32,141 nucleotides of DNA from a virus. The notes under the pieces were generated by a model. It was given only the letters and a program-made list of their open reading frames with translations, was not told the DNA's origin and made no database searches. Where the stretch lies: the IMG/VR virus record IMGVR_UViG_3300029309_000183, positions 1 to 32,141 of that record; one strand, 5' to 3'. Shown piece after piece: positions 23,242-30,036 of the stretch; position 1 is the stretch's first letter; each line of letters starts with the position of its first letter. A program made the translations under genes and the position numbers.

Positions 23242-24441
23242 TTAAAATAATCTTGTTTGATTTTGTGCTACATTTTTCCAAGCATCAGCATTAAATGTAA
23301 TAATGTGAATTTCATCTTCAAATTGTTTACCAATATATTTGTAAGATTTTGTAACACTTTCTTTTATAGTTTTTATACCTGTTTGAAATTTAATTATTCC
23401 TTCTTTAGCTTTTTTTAAAATATTTTTATTTGATTTTTTAATTTGTTCTACATTATTTGTTTCTCCACTTAAAATCCAGTATTTGGTATTTCTACTCATA
23501 CCAATAAAAAGTGACGGATTACTTGTTTTAATATAAAGAGTTTGTTTGTTTTTTTTATACATTGAACCAAATATATTTAATATTTTAATTCCTATTCCTA
23601 AACCTTGAAAATCAGGCAAAACAACAAGTCTTGAGACTCTATAAGCGTTTTTTATTGTTCCACTAGGCATTGGTAAAATAGCAATAAAACCAACAGGCTT
23701 TTCATTCCATATTAATATAAAACATTTAGCCGATTTGTTTAAATCTTCTGTTAAATAATGATGTTGTTTGAATATATTCCAAGTTTCATATCTACATCGA
23801 AATATCTGTAATTTAATTTCTGGTCTTGATTGCCGAAGTAAGGAGGGCTTTTCAACCCTCCCTTTTAACGGTGAGTAAGTCCAATCTGGTAACAACCATT
23901 CCATTATGTCAAAATGACAACTTGCTAATATTATTTTTTTATTGTTTCTTCTTATATATTTTTGTAAAGCGTTACTCATAGCTTTTGCAACGTCTCTATC
24001 AACAACAGAAGTATATTCGTCAATTAGTATAGTTTCGTTTTCTTTTGCGTTTCCTACTTTGTAGGCTAATTCTGCTCTGTATTGTTCACCATTTGACAAT
24101 GTATGAAAAGGTCTTAACCAAGTTGGAACAGAACTTAAACCCATTGAACTTAACAACATTGTTGCTTCGTTAGGTTCTAACCAATTAAAATTGCTTATTA
24201 AAGGTTTTTTATTACTAAAAACACATTTACTTAAATTTCCAAATTCTTTTAATAATGTAGTCTTTCCTGTTCCAGAACCTCCATAAATAACACCAATATT
24301 CCATTTAAATGTTTTACATTCAGAAAAATTTATTGGAATGTTTACAGATGTTTCTTCATTGTTTTGTATGTCAAAAGATTCATAAATGTAATTTGTATAT
24401 TTATCGTTAATTATTTTACTTGATTTTTTTATATATTTCAT
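23242..24441 (-). CDS. ABC-type ATPase fused to a GNAT acetyltransferase domain (COG2401-like)
   Basis: 399 residues. The N-terminal soluble ABC ATPase has Walker A GGSGTGKT (54-61), signature LSNGEQ (115-120), Walker B ILIDEYTS (138-145, Asp141/Glu142) and a switch His176; no membrane segments occur. Residues about 215-330 are a GNAT domain with HHYL (227-230), KPVGFIAILPMPSG and the acyl-CoA-binding RLVVLPDFQGLGIG (271-284). The combination matches COG2401. The HHYL...VVLP-QG-GIG subtype recalls phage Mom-like GNAT proteins, some of which modify DNA bases (Mu Mom), so DNA or nucleotide modification against host restriction is a reasonable hypothesis. The last 70 residues are Lys-rich and unassigned. 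It overlaps the upstream gene by one base. Confidence 0.85.
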   Translation of the reverse strand: MKYIKKSSKIINDKYTNYIYESFDIQNNEETSVNIPINFSECKTFKWNIGVIYGGSGTGKTTLLKEFGNLSKCVFSNKKPLISNFNWLEPNEATMLLSSMGLSSVPTWLRPFHTLSNGEQYRAELAYKVGNAKENETILIDEYTSVVDRDVAKAMSNALQKYIRRNNKKIILASCHFDIMEWLLPDWTYSPLKGRVEKPSLLRQSRPEIKLQIFRCRYETWNIFKQHHYLTEDLNKSAKCFILIWNEKPVGFIAILPMPSGTIKNAYRVSRLVVLPDFQGLGIGIKILNIFGSMYKKNKQTLYIKTSNPSLFIGMSRNTKYWILSGETNNVEQIKKSNKNILKKAKEGIIKFQTGIKTIKESVTKSYKYIGKQFEDEIHIITFNADAWKNVAQNQTRLF

Positions 24442-24722
24442 TAGTTATTTTTTTTTAAATTATTAACGTAAAAGTCTTTTTCTTCTTTGCTTATGTCTTC
24501 CCATTTGTAAACAGGAGTGGAACCGTAGTCCCACTCGTTATTATAATAAGCCTCTCTTTTGTAGTTTGGTATTGGTTTTACTGGTACAGGCTTATAAAGT
24601 TGACATAAATAAATAGAATCAAGTTCCCATTGTTCTGCTAATTCTGGTATTGTATAACCCTCAATTAACAATTCTTGTATAAGACTCGAAAACCATTCCG
24701 AACTTCTTTTTATTGAACTCAT
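24441..24722 (-). CDS. Hypothetical protein with helix-turn-helix-like start (93 aa)
   Basis: 93 residues. EGYTIPELAEQWELDSIYLC near residues 21-40 has the look of a helix-turn-helix (the x-TIxELAExxxLx pattern). The remainder is Pro/Tyr-rich (KPVPVKPIPNYKREAYYNNE) and ends with a charged helix. Its stop shares a base with the ATG of the ABC-GNAT gene (TAATG), so the two are translationally coupled. It might target that protein to DNA or regulate it; this is inference from position. Confidence 0.55.
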   Translation of the reverse strand: MSSIKRSSEWFSSLIQELLIEGYTIPELAEQWELDSIYLCQLYKPVPVKPIPNYKREAYYNNEWDYGSTPVYKWEDISKEEKDFYVNNLKKNN

Positions 24723-24739
24723 CTATTATCTGTTTTAAC

Positions 24740-25018
24740 TTAAAAGGGTAAATCGTTAGACGACTCCCAGGAGTCTGACTCTTGCTTTACAGGCTGTGCT
24801 TGACTTTCTGTATCAGGCTTCCAAGTATCAACAGAAACAGCAACGTTTTTTCCGTATTGGTCTGCTTCGTCTTTTACGTTTATGTTTAATTTAATAAATT
24901 TATTTCCATTATACTCTTGAATGTAATCTTTAATTTTAGACGGGTTAATTGTTACTTTTAACCATTTTTCGTTCATTGTCTTACCGCTTCCACAGTAGAT
25001 TGTTTTTTCTTTTTCCAT
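24740..25018 (-). CDS. Single-stranded DNA-binding-like protein
   Basis: 92 residues. An OB-fold-like beta pattern (EKWLKVTINPSKIKDYIQEY, FIKLNINVKDEADQYGKNVA, VSVDTWKPD) is followed by a flexible Gln/Ser/Glu-rich linker and an acidic C-terminal tip SSNDLPF. That tip mimics the DDDIPF tail through which bacterial SSB recruits partner proteins. It is shorter than cellular SSB but comparable to phage versions. It lies between the exonuclease and the replication genes, as expected of a recombination/replication cofactor. Confidence 0.65.
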   Translation of the reverse strand: MEKEKTIYCGSGKTMNEKWLKVTINPSKIKDYIQEYNGNKFIKLNINVKDEADQYGKNVAVSVDTWKPDTESQAQPVKQESDSWESSNDLPF

Positions 25019-25030
25019 TTTTATTTGTTT

Positions 25031-25138
25031 TTATTTGTTATTGTAATATCCATTGTTAAGTCGTTCTTCTACGAGTCTATCATATGCCTCGTCAATTAAG
25101 TCAAAAAAGTCTCTTGGCTCTTCGTTTTCGTCTTCCAT
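25031..25138 (-). CDS. Small acidic protein (35 aa)
   Basis: The frame MEDENEEPRDFFDLIDEAYD... is 35 residues long, strongly acidic at the start and ending GYYNNK. It occupies the gap between the exonuclease stop (25142) and the SSB-like start (25018). There is no other candidate here and codon use is normal. It could be an interaction peptide, but its function is unknown. Confidence 0.5.
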   Translation of the reverse strand: MEDENEEPRDFFDLIDEAYDRLVEERLNNGYYNNK

Positions 25139-25141
25139 AGT

Positions 25142-25792
25142 TTATTTATTTAGGTTTGTTTTTATGTATTCTCTACAGTCTATAACTCTTTTATAGATGT
25201 TTTCAATAACAGCGTCATCTCTTTCAATGTTAAACACTTTTATTCTATATTTAGAATCTATATGACTATACTTATAATAATTGCTAAAAGACTCATAATT
25301 GTCTGAGTTACTAAACTTATATTCTCGCTCAATTAATTTGTCAGGCGTGTCCATAAGTGTGTAAATTAATTTATAATTATCTAATCCTGTCAAAGCCATA
25401 TATCCCTGAGCTTGGTAAAAATATGCTTTATTTGGTATAGCGTCAAAGAACAAAGGAAAGCTATAACAATCCCAACTGTTTTTAACGTCAATTATATGGT
25501 CTGTAAGTATTGCGTCAGGAGTTCCAGTTAAAAAGTCGTTTTCAAAACTCTTTTCATTTTTAATTAGTTCGTCATAACCTAAGTTTTCAGCAACATAATT
25601 AAGTGACTCTTGTTCGACTTGATTTCCTTTATCTATGTATTTACTACTAAACTCTTTTTTACGTCCATAGATTTGTTCTTTTAGCCAGTCTTGACAATAA
25701 GACTTTGTTGTCTTAGATATTGTTTCAGTCTTCATTGCTGGGTTAGTCATTATTTGACCTATTGCCGAGCATCTTATTTTAAATTCTTTCAT
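25142..25792 (-). CDS. YqaJ / lambda-Exo-like PD-(D/E)XK exonuclease
   Basis: 216 residues. The active site motifs are in order: GNQVE (Glu60), GTPDAI (Asp93) and IIDVKNS (Asp102-x-Lys104), followed by YFYQAQGYMALTG, the Gln-rich helix typical of the YqaJ group. Such enzymes resect DNA ends to make 3' single strands for annealing proteins. Its start overlaps the annealing-like gene upstream by four bases and the SSB-like gene follows, so the three form a two-component recombination set like lambda Red. Confidence 0.8.
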   Translation of the reverse strand: MKEFKIRCSAIGQIMTNPAMKTETISKTTKSYCQDWLKEQIYGRKKEFSSKYIDKGNQVEQESLNYVAENLGYDELIKNEKSFENDFLTGTPDAILTDHIIDVKNSWDCYSFPLFFDAIPNKAYFYQAQGYMALTGLDNYKLIYTLMDTPDKLIEREYKFSNSDNYESFSNYYKYSHIDSKYRIKVFNIERDDAVIENIYKRVIDCREYIKTNLNK

Positions 25793-26169
25793 TGTTTTCT
25801 TTTAAAATCGTCTGACTCGTCTTCGCCAAATACGCCTAAACTGTAAAGTCCTGATAATTTTAAGACAACTCTTGACATTGCTCTCTTCTCAGCGATTGCA
25901 ACAGGATAAGCATTTCTGTTGTTGTCTGGACTTGCTTCGCCGTATGTCTCTATAATAACATCATTAAGTTGTCCGACTGCTTTTATAACGCAAGTTTTAC
26001 GTTCTGGACTATAATGTTTTAAATCGTATTCTATTTTAATATTAAGATTCGCTTGAATTTTATCGATTCCTGACCTCGTTATTATTTGATAATGAGGATG
26101 TTTAAACGTATCTTCAACGTTTAAGTTGTACTCTATAAAGAGACGGTTTAGTTGTTCTTTTCGTGTCAT
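25789..26169 (-). CDS. Putative single-strand annealing / recombination protein
   Basis: 126 residues. After an alpha/beta N-terminus, the segment ETYGEASPDNNRNAYPVAIA followed by EKRAMSRVVLKLSGLYSLGV and GEDESDD resembles the GEA...AEKRA..R pattern seen in Rad52/Erf-like proteins of phages. It is clearly shorter than RecT or Erf. Its direct coupling to the exonuclease gene (ATGA) supports an annealing role. The alternative is a DNA-binding accessory subunit of the exonuclease. The family is not certain. Confidence 0.5.
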   Translation of the reverse strand: MTRKEQLNRLFIEYNLNVEDTFKHPHYQIITRSGIDKIQANLNIKIEYDLKHYSPERKTCVIKAVGQLNDVIIETYGEASPDNNRNAYPVAIAEKRAMSRVVLKLSGLYSLGVFGEDESDDFKRKQ

Positions 26170-26461
26170 AATTTTTGATTTTAACTATTGATTTTTTTAT
26201 TGTTTTAAGTCGTTTAGGAAAGTAATTATAATTAATTAATTTTAATTTATAATCTATCTCGTTAAAAATTTCTAGATATTCCTCAAATCGTTCTTTGTGT
26301 ATTATTATGTCTTTGCGACTAGGTGTCCAGGTGTTTGAACTTAACAATCTTTTGTTGTAATTTATTCTTATTACTAAAAGTCTGAGTTCATTATATAAGT
26401 CTTTGGACGCTTCAAAGCGTTCCCACTCTTCTAAATATTCACTATAATTATTCCAACTCAT
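26114..26461 (-). CDS. Helical basic hypothetical protein (115 aa)
   Basis: 115 residues, helical and charged, starting MSWNNYSEYLEEWERFEASK and ending in a basic tail (KKSIVKIKNYDTKRTTKPSL). It overlaps the next gene by 56 bases, the longest well-supported overlap in the early region; the overlapped part codes its basic tail. No known domain was seen. Its position suggests a role in recombination. Confidence 0.55.
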   Translation of the reverse strand: MSWNNYSEYLEEWERFEASKDLYNELRLLVIRINYNKRLLSSNTWTPSRKDIIIHKERFEEYLEIFNEIDYKLKLINYNYFPKRLKTIKKSIVKIKNYDTKRTTKPSLYRVQLKR

Positions 26462-26655
26462 AGCAGTTCTTTTACTTTGTTAATAATGTTATAAAGTTCA
26501 TCAAACTCGCCTGTGTCAACAATTAAATGGTAATTAGTCTGAAAGCTAGTAAACTCAATTACTGTTGGATTGCCTTCTCTATTGTCGATTGATACTTTGA
26601 CGTCTGTATTGTCGTCTTTAAATTGATAAGTTCTCTTTGTTGCTGTTGCTTCCAT
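26458..26655 (-). CDS. Small hypothetical protein (65 aa)
   Basis: 65 residues from the ATG at 26655 (MEATATKRTYQFKDDNTDVK); a TTG-type upstream start at 26682 would increase the overlap with the preceding gene from 38 to 65 bases. The second half alternates strands and a helix (FDELYNIINKVKELL). No family was recognised. Overlap with the next gene is four bases. Confidence 0.55.
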   Translation of the reverse strand: MEATATKRTYQFKDDNTDVKVSIDNREGNPTVIEFTSFQTNYHLIVDTGEFDELYNIINKVKELL

Positions 26656-26854
26656 TTTTTTTATTATTATGTTTTTTAACAAAATCTTTCATAAAGTCTA
26701 CAATAGTAGAAGAATAACTAAACTCCCACCAAGAAACAATACCTTCTTTTTTAGCTTTTTCTTGAAGTTCTTTGTGTATGTCTACAAACTCCTGAACTAG
26801 TTCTTTATCTTCATTTTTAATAGAGAATGTTTTAACTCCTTTTAACTGTTTCAT
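26618..26854 (-). CDS. Small hypothetical protein (78 aa)
   Basis: 78 residues (KGVKTFSIKNEDKELVQEFV, ELQEKAKKEGIVSWWEFSYS) with a Ser/Asn/Lys-rich end. The N-terminal half is a charged helix and the middle has two Trp. It may be an RNA/DNA-binding or toxin-neutralising early protein, but nothing specific can be read. It begins three bases after the stop of the 29-residue membrane peptide gene. Confidence 0.5.
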   Translation of the reverse strand: MKQLKGVKTFSIKNEDKELVQEFVDIHKELQEKAKKEGIVSWWEFSYSSTIVDFMKDFVKKHNNKKNGSNSNKENLSI

Positions 26855-26857
26855 TTT

Positions 26858-26947
26858 TTAAATATTAGTTATTAAATAAAATAAAATTTTGTAACTCAAA
26901 TAAAAGGCAGTTACAATGCCCATAATATTAAATATTTCTTTTTTCAT
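26858..26947 (-). CDS. Single-pass membrane peptide (29 aa)
   Basis: The frame MKKEIFNIMGIVTAFYLSYK... is 29 residues with one hydrophobic helix (IVTAFYLSYKILFYLI). Its TAA lies three bases before the next ATG. Small hydrophobic early peptides are often host-interaction factors. The overlapping 22-residue frame at 26928-26996 ends inside its start. It is supported by packing and composition only. Confidence 0.4.
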   Translation of the reverse strand: MKKEIFNIMGIVTAFYLSYKILFYLITNI

Positions 26948-26996
26948 TATAAAATATAGCAGTTAAGGCAGTAAATTCTAATATTAATTTTTTCAT
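26928..26996 (-). CDS. Possible leader peptide (22 aa)
   Basis: A 22-codon frame, MKKLILEFTALTAIFYNEKR..., overlaps the start of the 29-residue membrane peptide by 20 bases. It begins like a signal peptide, then turns polar. It could be a leader whose translation couples to the next gene, or a chance frame. Weak evidence. Confidence 0.25.
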   Translation of the reverse strand: MKKLILEFTALTAIFYNEKRNI

Positions 26997-27007
26997 AGTT
27001 TAGTTAA

Positions 27008-27154
27008 TTATTTTTTAAATTGATTATAAATTTTAACTGCATGCTCTTTATCTTGAGCATTAATTGAATTACCTGTGCTTTTACCATTTTTATAAAGTTC
27101 AAACCACATGAACCCCATATAATCTTTGTTACTTCTTTGAACTGCTTTAATCAT
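27008..27154 (-). CDS. Small hypothetical protein (48 aa)
   Basis: 48 residues from the ATG at 27154 (MIKAVQRSNKDYMGFMWFEL). The longer reading from 27208 begins with MYCIYIYIYKHK, translated from the promoter-like AT repeat, and is rejected. Protein features are short strands then an amphipathic helix (DKEHAVKIYNQFKK). It is the first gene of the early operon after the metallophosphoesterase gene. Confidence 0.55.
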   Translation of the reverse strand: MIKAVQRSNKDYMGFMWFELYKNGKSTGNSINAQDKEHAVKIYNQFKK

Positions 27155-27181
27155 AATTTTAGTTGTTTTAAGTTTATGTTT

Positions 27182-27209
27182 GTAAATATATATATAAATA
27201 CAATACAAA
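27182..27209 (-). promoter_or_regulatory. Possible early promoter
   Basis: The 110-base gap 27155-27264 holds TTTG at 27209-27206 and TATATTTA (27190-27183), near the Bacteroidota TAnnTTTG element, on the minus strand; the spacing of 15 is short. An A/T-only inverted stretch at about 27226-27242 lies upstream. It is the only gap able to carry a promoter for the whole early operon, which is the main argument. Confidence 0.35.
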
Positions 27210-27264
27210 TTACATTTTACTATAACTTTTTTTAAAAAAAAATTAAGCTACTTTGAGAAAATAA

Positions 27265-28311
27265 TTAGAAAAAATGTGTAAATCTACAAATTTGACCTCC
27301 AGTAGGATGGTGTATAAAGCCTTCAATTGCAGGTAAATTAAGATAACCTTGTGAATGATGCCACGAGTCTGGAGGACTAGGCGAACGCATTGTCTCAACA
27401 TTAACCGAGACAATATCGTTAGAGCGTTTAGAATGAAAGTGATGTAAATAAATATAGCGTCTGTTGCATTTTGCCCATAAATGAGGACACTCTGTTGCCA
27501 TAATTAACGGTAAGTCGTTTGCTTTGCCTTTGTCGCCGTGACTAAAGCCGATTAAGTTATTTTCATAACCTATGTATTTGCGAGTAGCTGGAGAAACATC
27601 AAAAGAAACGTTTTTACAATTTTTAAAATGCGTCTCGATTAAATTTGACAAGTAAAAACCACTCTGGTAGTCGTGATTGGACGGACAAAAAACACAATGA
27701 ACAGGAGCAACTTTCATTAACTTCTCTATAATATCAACATAAAGTCTTTTAGCCATTAAGAAAGACTCATACCACATTAAACCGTCAGACTCGACAAAAG
27801 TTCCTTTAGTTGTTTTGTTAGGTGTGTCATAATGTAAAATATCGTTACCTAGCACTAAACAAATTTTATTTAAAGGAAAGCCTTGAACCTTATCTAAAAT
27901 TGATTTAACACCCGTTAAAACGCGAATAACAGCCTCTTGACTGTTGTATGTTTGCCCTGTCTCTAATTCAGACGCTACTTTGCCAATATGAACGTCAGCA
28001 GGGTCAATTACTAATAAATGATTGTTTAGTTTTTTAGTGTATTCTATTTTATCGTAGTTAGGAGCGTGGTCTTTAAAAGTCTTTAACATTTCGTCAAAGA
28101 ACTTATTTTTGTCATCCTGTCTGTAAAGTGGATTTTTAAAGAATAATGACGAGTTTTTAGACTTAACCCATCCGTGTTTTATATCATTAGGACTAACGCC
28201 TTGTTGTTTAGCCTCTTCTTTTATTCTACGATACTCTAAAAGTATATCCTCTTCATCTTCTTTTAGACGATACCTAGTCGAGTTTCTACTCTTACTTTTT
28301 TTATTTTTCAC
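27265..28311 (-). CDS. Calcineurin-like metallophosphoesterase
   Basis: 348 residues. The metal ligands appear in order: ADVHIG (Asp106, His108), LGNDILH (Gly155-Asn-Asp157), SNHDYQ (Asn212-His-Asp214), SHGDKG (His258) and LHHFH (His291/His293). An N-terminal basic region of about 90 residues (KNKKSKSRNSTRYRLKEDEE...) may bind DNA. Related phage enzymes are called Mre11/SbcD-like or DNA repair exonucleases, so nucleic-acid processing is likely though the substrate is unknown. It lies between the lysis-type genes and the early operon, six bases after the holin-like gene. Confidence 0.8.
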   Translation of the reverse strand: MKNKKSKSRNSTRYRLKEDEEDILLEYRRIKEEAKQQGVSPNDIKHGWVKSKNSSLFFKNPLYRQDDKNKFFDEMLKTFKDHAPNYDKIEYTKKLNNHLLVIDPADVHIGKVASELETGQTYNSQEAVIRVLTGVKSILDKVQGFPLNKICLVLGNDILHYDTPNKTTKGTFVESDGLMWYESFLMAKRLYVDIIEKLMKVAPVHCVFCPSNHDYQSGFYLSNLIETHFKNCKNVSFDVSPATRKYIGYENNLIGFSHGDKGKANDLPLIMATECPHLWAKCNRRYIYLHHFHSKRSNDIVSVNVETMRSPSPPDSWHHSQGYLNLPAIEGFIHHPTGGQICRFTHFF

Positions 28312-28316
28312 TTTGT

Positions 28317-28760
28317 TTAACTCTTTTTAGCTCTTCCTCCAAAGTAAAAAGACACAATTGAAACTGCGACTCCTTCAACAAGTCCACAACTATGAATCAT
28401 AAGTTCTTTATTGTGTTCTGGTATATTAATAAATACTATTGCAATAATTAAAAAGACAAAACTAACAAGCCCAATAACGCCTGTAATATTCATCATCCAG
28501 TCTATTCCTCCAACTTTTAAAATTTCAACTTCTCTTTTCCTTGCTGAATCTCTGTCTTGAACTTCTAAATTATATAACTCAACTGTTTGCTGGTGTATTT
28601 GTGCTTTCTCTTCAGGTGTTAAATCTGGGTCTGTGTCAACTAATTTTTTAACAACTCCCAAAATTCCTTTTTCTGGCAATAAATCGCCAACAACATCAAA
28701 CACTTTAGGTGCTTTATTTTTTAAGAATTGTCCTAACTTACTGTCTTTTAATTTACTCAT
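28317..28760 (-). CDS. Holin-like membrane protein (GTA holin 3TM type)
   Basis: 147 residues. A soluble N-terminal half (LTPEEKAQIHQQTVELYNLE followed by QDRDSARKREVEI) precedes two membrane stretches, DWMMNITGVIGLVSFVFLII and a weaker LVEGVAVSIVSFYFGG, and a basic end GRAKKS. The motif of charged helix with RDSARKRE then a membrane pair matches the GTA_holin_3TM family used for cell lysis and release. The gene follows the putative peptidoglycan enzyme by five bases. The holin role is likely though the third segment is weak. Confidence 0.65.
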   Translation of the reverse strand: MSKLKDSKLGQFLKNKAPKVFDVVGDLLPEKGILGVVKKLVDTDPDLTPEEKAQIHQQTVELYNLEVQDRDSARKREVEILKVGGIDWMMNITGVIGLVSFVFLIIAIVFINIPEHNKELMIHSCGLVEGVAVSIVSFYFGGRAKKS

Positions 28761-28765
28761 TTTAT

Positions 28766-29356
28766 TTATTTTAAATCTTTTTCGTCTATTAAAGTATATG
28801 AGAAACTATTTCCCCAATATTTTTCTGCTTTTTTACATATATCAATAAACAACTCAAACTCATCTGAGTTCTGAAATACTTGACAACCCGCCGAATAACC
28901 GTCAACTGTTTTTCTTTCTCCCTCACTTGCTTTGTGTATATTAATACCGAAATATCCTGAAATAATTGTATTGTCTAGCATATCGTAATTTGTGTCTTTA
29001 TCTTCGTCTCGATATACGTCAACTTTTCCGCCTGTTTGCACTAACGCTGTGTATGTGTAATGAGTTCCCAATTGCCAGACTCCTCTGTATTGATTAGGGA
29101 CTAAAATAGCACAGCCTTTTGGATTCATTGGAGTCTCTAAGTATTTTAAACCTGGGAGTGTTGTAGCTTGAAACTCTAAAGAGTTCCACTTGCCTTTATA
29201 CTTCCAAAACGTTGTTATAGTATCGTTAAATAAATTTGTTGTTGGATTTGACTCTCTAACGCCTACAATATTTAAATTAAAAGGCTTAACATCTGACTCA
29301 TAGACTTTATAACCTTTTGACTTCATTGACGTTATTAAAGTGTTTAATTTACTCAC
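28766..29356 (-). CDS. L,D-transpeptidase-like (YkuD-type) peptidoglycan enzyme, candidate lysin
   Basis: 196 residues. GINIHKASEG with His141 followed by GYSAGCQVF (Ser155, Gly157, Cys158) is the His-x(13)-SxGC signature of YkuD-type L,D-transpeptidases and related cysteine amidases. Upstream strands (TLPGLKYLETPMNPKGCAIL, QYRGVWQLGTHYTYTALVQ) fit the beta-rich core. It lies between a membrane coiled-coil gene and the holin-like gene, the place expected of an endolysin. No other muramidase or amidase is visible in the genome, so it may be the lytic enzyme. It has no signal peptide and would need the holin to exit. Confidence 0.6.
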   Translation of the reverse strand: MSKLNTLITSMKSKGYKVYESDVKPFNLNIVGVRESNPTTNLFNDTITTFWKYKGKWNSLEFQATTLPGLKYLETPMNPKGCAILVPNQYRGVWQLGTHYTYTALVQTGGKVDVYRDEDKDTNYDMLDNTIISGYFGINIHKASEGERKTVDGYSAGCQVFQNSDEFELFIDICKKAEKYWGNSFSYTLIDEKDLK

Positions 29357-29648
29357 GTGAGTTCCTTTTTCTTGTTGCTTTTGATTTTGCGTTTAATAAG
29401 AGTCTCTCTTCCATTCTAGCCAACTTCTCTCTCAACGCTGTGTTTTCAGTAATCAAACTATCGATTTTTGCTTCTAAGGTAGTAATTTTATCTTTAAGTT
29501 CTTCAATAACTTTAATTGAAAGACCGTCATTTCTTTTCTCTTTATCGGCTTTTATATCCATTCGTTTTTTTACGAGTTGCCAAATTTCTTTTATTCCTAA
29601 CCCTCCAACGAGAGCAGTTATCGCCATTAGTAAGTTGTGGTCTTCCAT
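29349..29648 (-). CDS. Membrane-anchored coiled-coil protein (possible lysis accessory)
   Basis: 99 residues from the ATG at 29648 (MEDHNLLMAITALVGGLGIK). A TTG start at 29672 would overlap the upstream basic protein gene by 17 bases and is rejected. Residues about 6-20 are a short hydrophobic segment; residues about 45-85 are a strong coiled coil (IEELKDKITTLEAKIDSLIT) ending in a basic tail KATRKRNSRE. The design resembles holin or spanin-like helper proteins. Overlap with the lysin gene is eight bases. Confidence 0.55.
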   Translation of the reverse strand: MEDHNLLMAITALVGGLGIKEIWQLVKKRMDIKADKEKRNDGLSIKVIEELKDKITTLEAKIDSLITENTALREKLARMEERLLLNAKSKATRKRNSRE

Positions 29649-29655
29649 TTTTATT

Positions 29656-29775
29656 TTATTTACCTTGTCCAACGTATTTCTTTTTCCATCCTTTTTGACC
29701 TTTTGAGGCGTTCTTGCTATGTATGCCAGGACGCTTCTTTTTAGGTTTGTATATTTTAGCAGTTAACCCTCTCAT
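29656..29775 (-). CDS. Very basic 39-residue protein
   Basis: The frame MRGLTAKIYKPKKKRPGIHS... has about 40% Lys/Arg/Gly and a single Trp (GQKGWKKKYVGQGK). Its ATG shares a base with the TAA of the 80-residue gene upstream. I recognise near-identical small basic proteins in other Bacteroidota phages, where they often precede lysis genes; the function is unknown. Nucleic-acid binding or membrane interaction is plausible. Confidence 0.6.
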   Translation of the reverse strand: MRGLTAKIYKPKKKRPGIHSKNASKGQKGWKKKYVGQGK

Positions 29776-30017
29776 TATTCAGGCATTGGCTCAGACCATT
29801 CAGGGCTACTCATAAGAGTAAGTGCTTCTGAATGATTCATTTTATCACCTACTATTGGCAATGCTCCACTTGTTACATAACTTGGTTCTGTAATGTATGA
29901 AAGCAACCCTTGAGTGTTTGCTAAGTTTCTACGCATTGTTTGTGCAGATGTTTGATTTACCTGTGAAAAGTCAACTTTTGAAGTTTCTGTTAATTCTATT
30001 ACTATGTATGTTGCCAT
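29775..30017 (-). CDS. Hypothetical protein after the LamG adhesin (80 aa)
   Basis: 80 residues (MATYIVIELTETSKVDFSQV, NLANTQGLLSYITEPSYVTS). The N-terminal strand and the polar Thr/Ser/Asn content suit a small virion or adhesin-associated protein, for instance a fibre chaperone or cap. It starts 19 bases after the LamG stop and is followed by the basic protein with a TAATG overlap. No family was recognised. Confidence 0.5.
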   Translation of the reverse strand: MATYIVIELTETSKVDFSQVNQTSAQTMRRNLANTQGLLSYITEPSYVTSGALPIVGDKMNHSEALTLMSSPEWSEPMPE

Positions 30018-30036
30018 TTTATTTTTATTTTAATAT

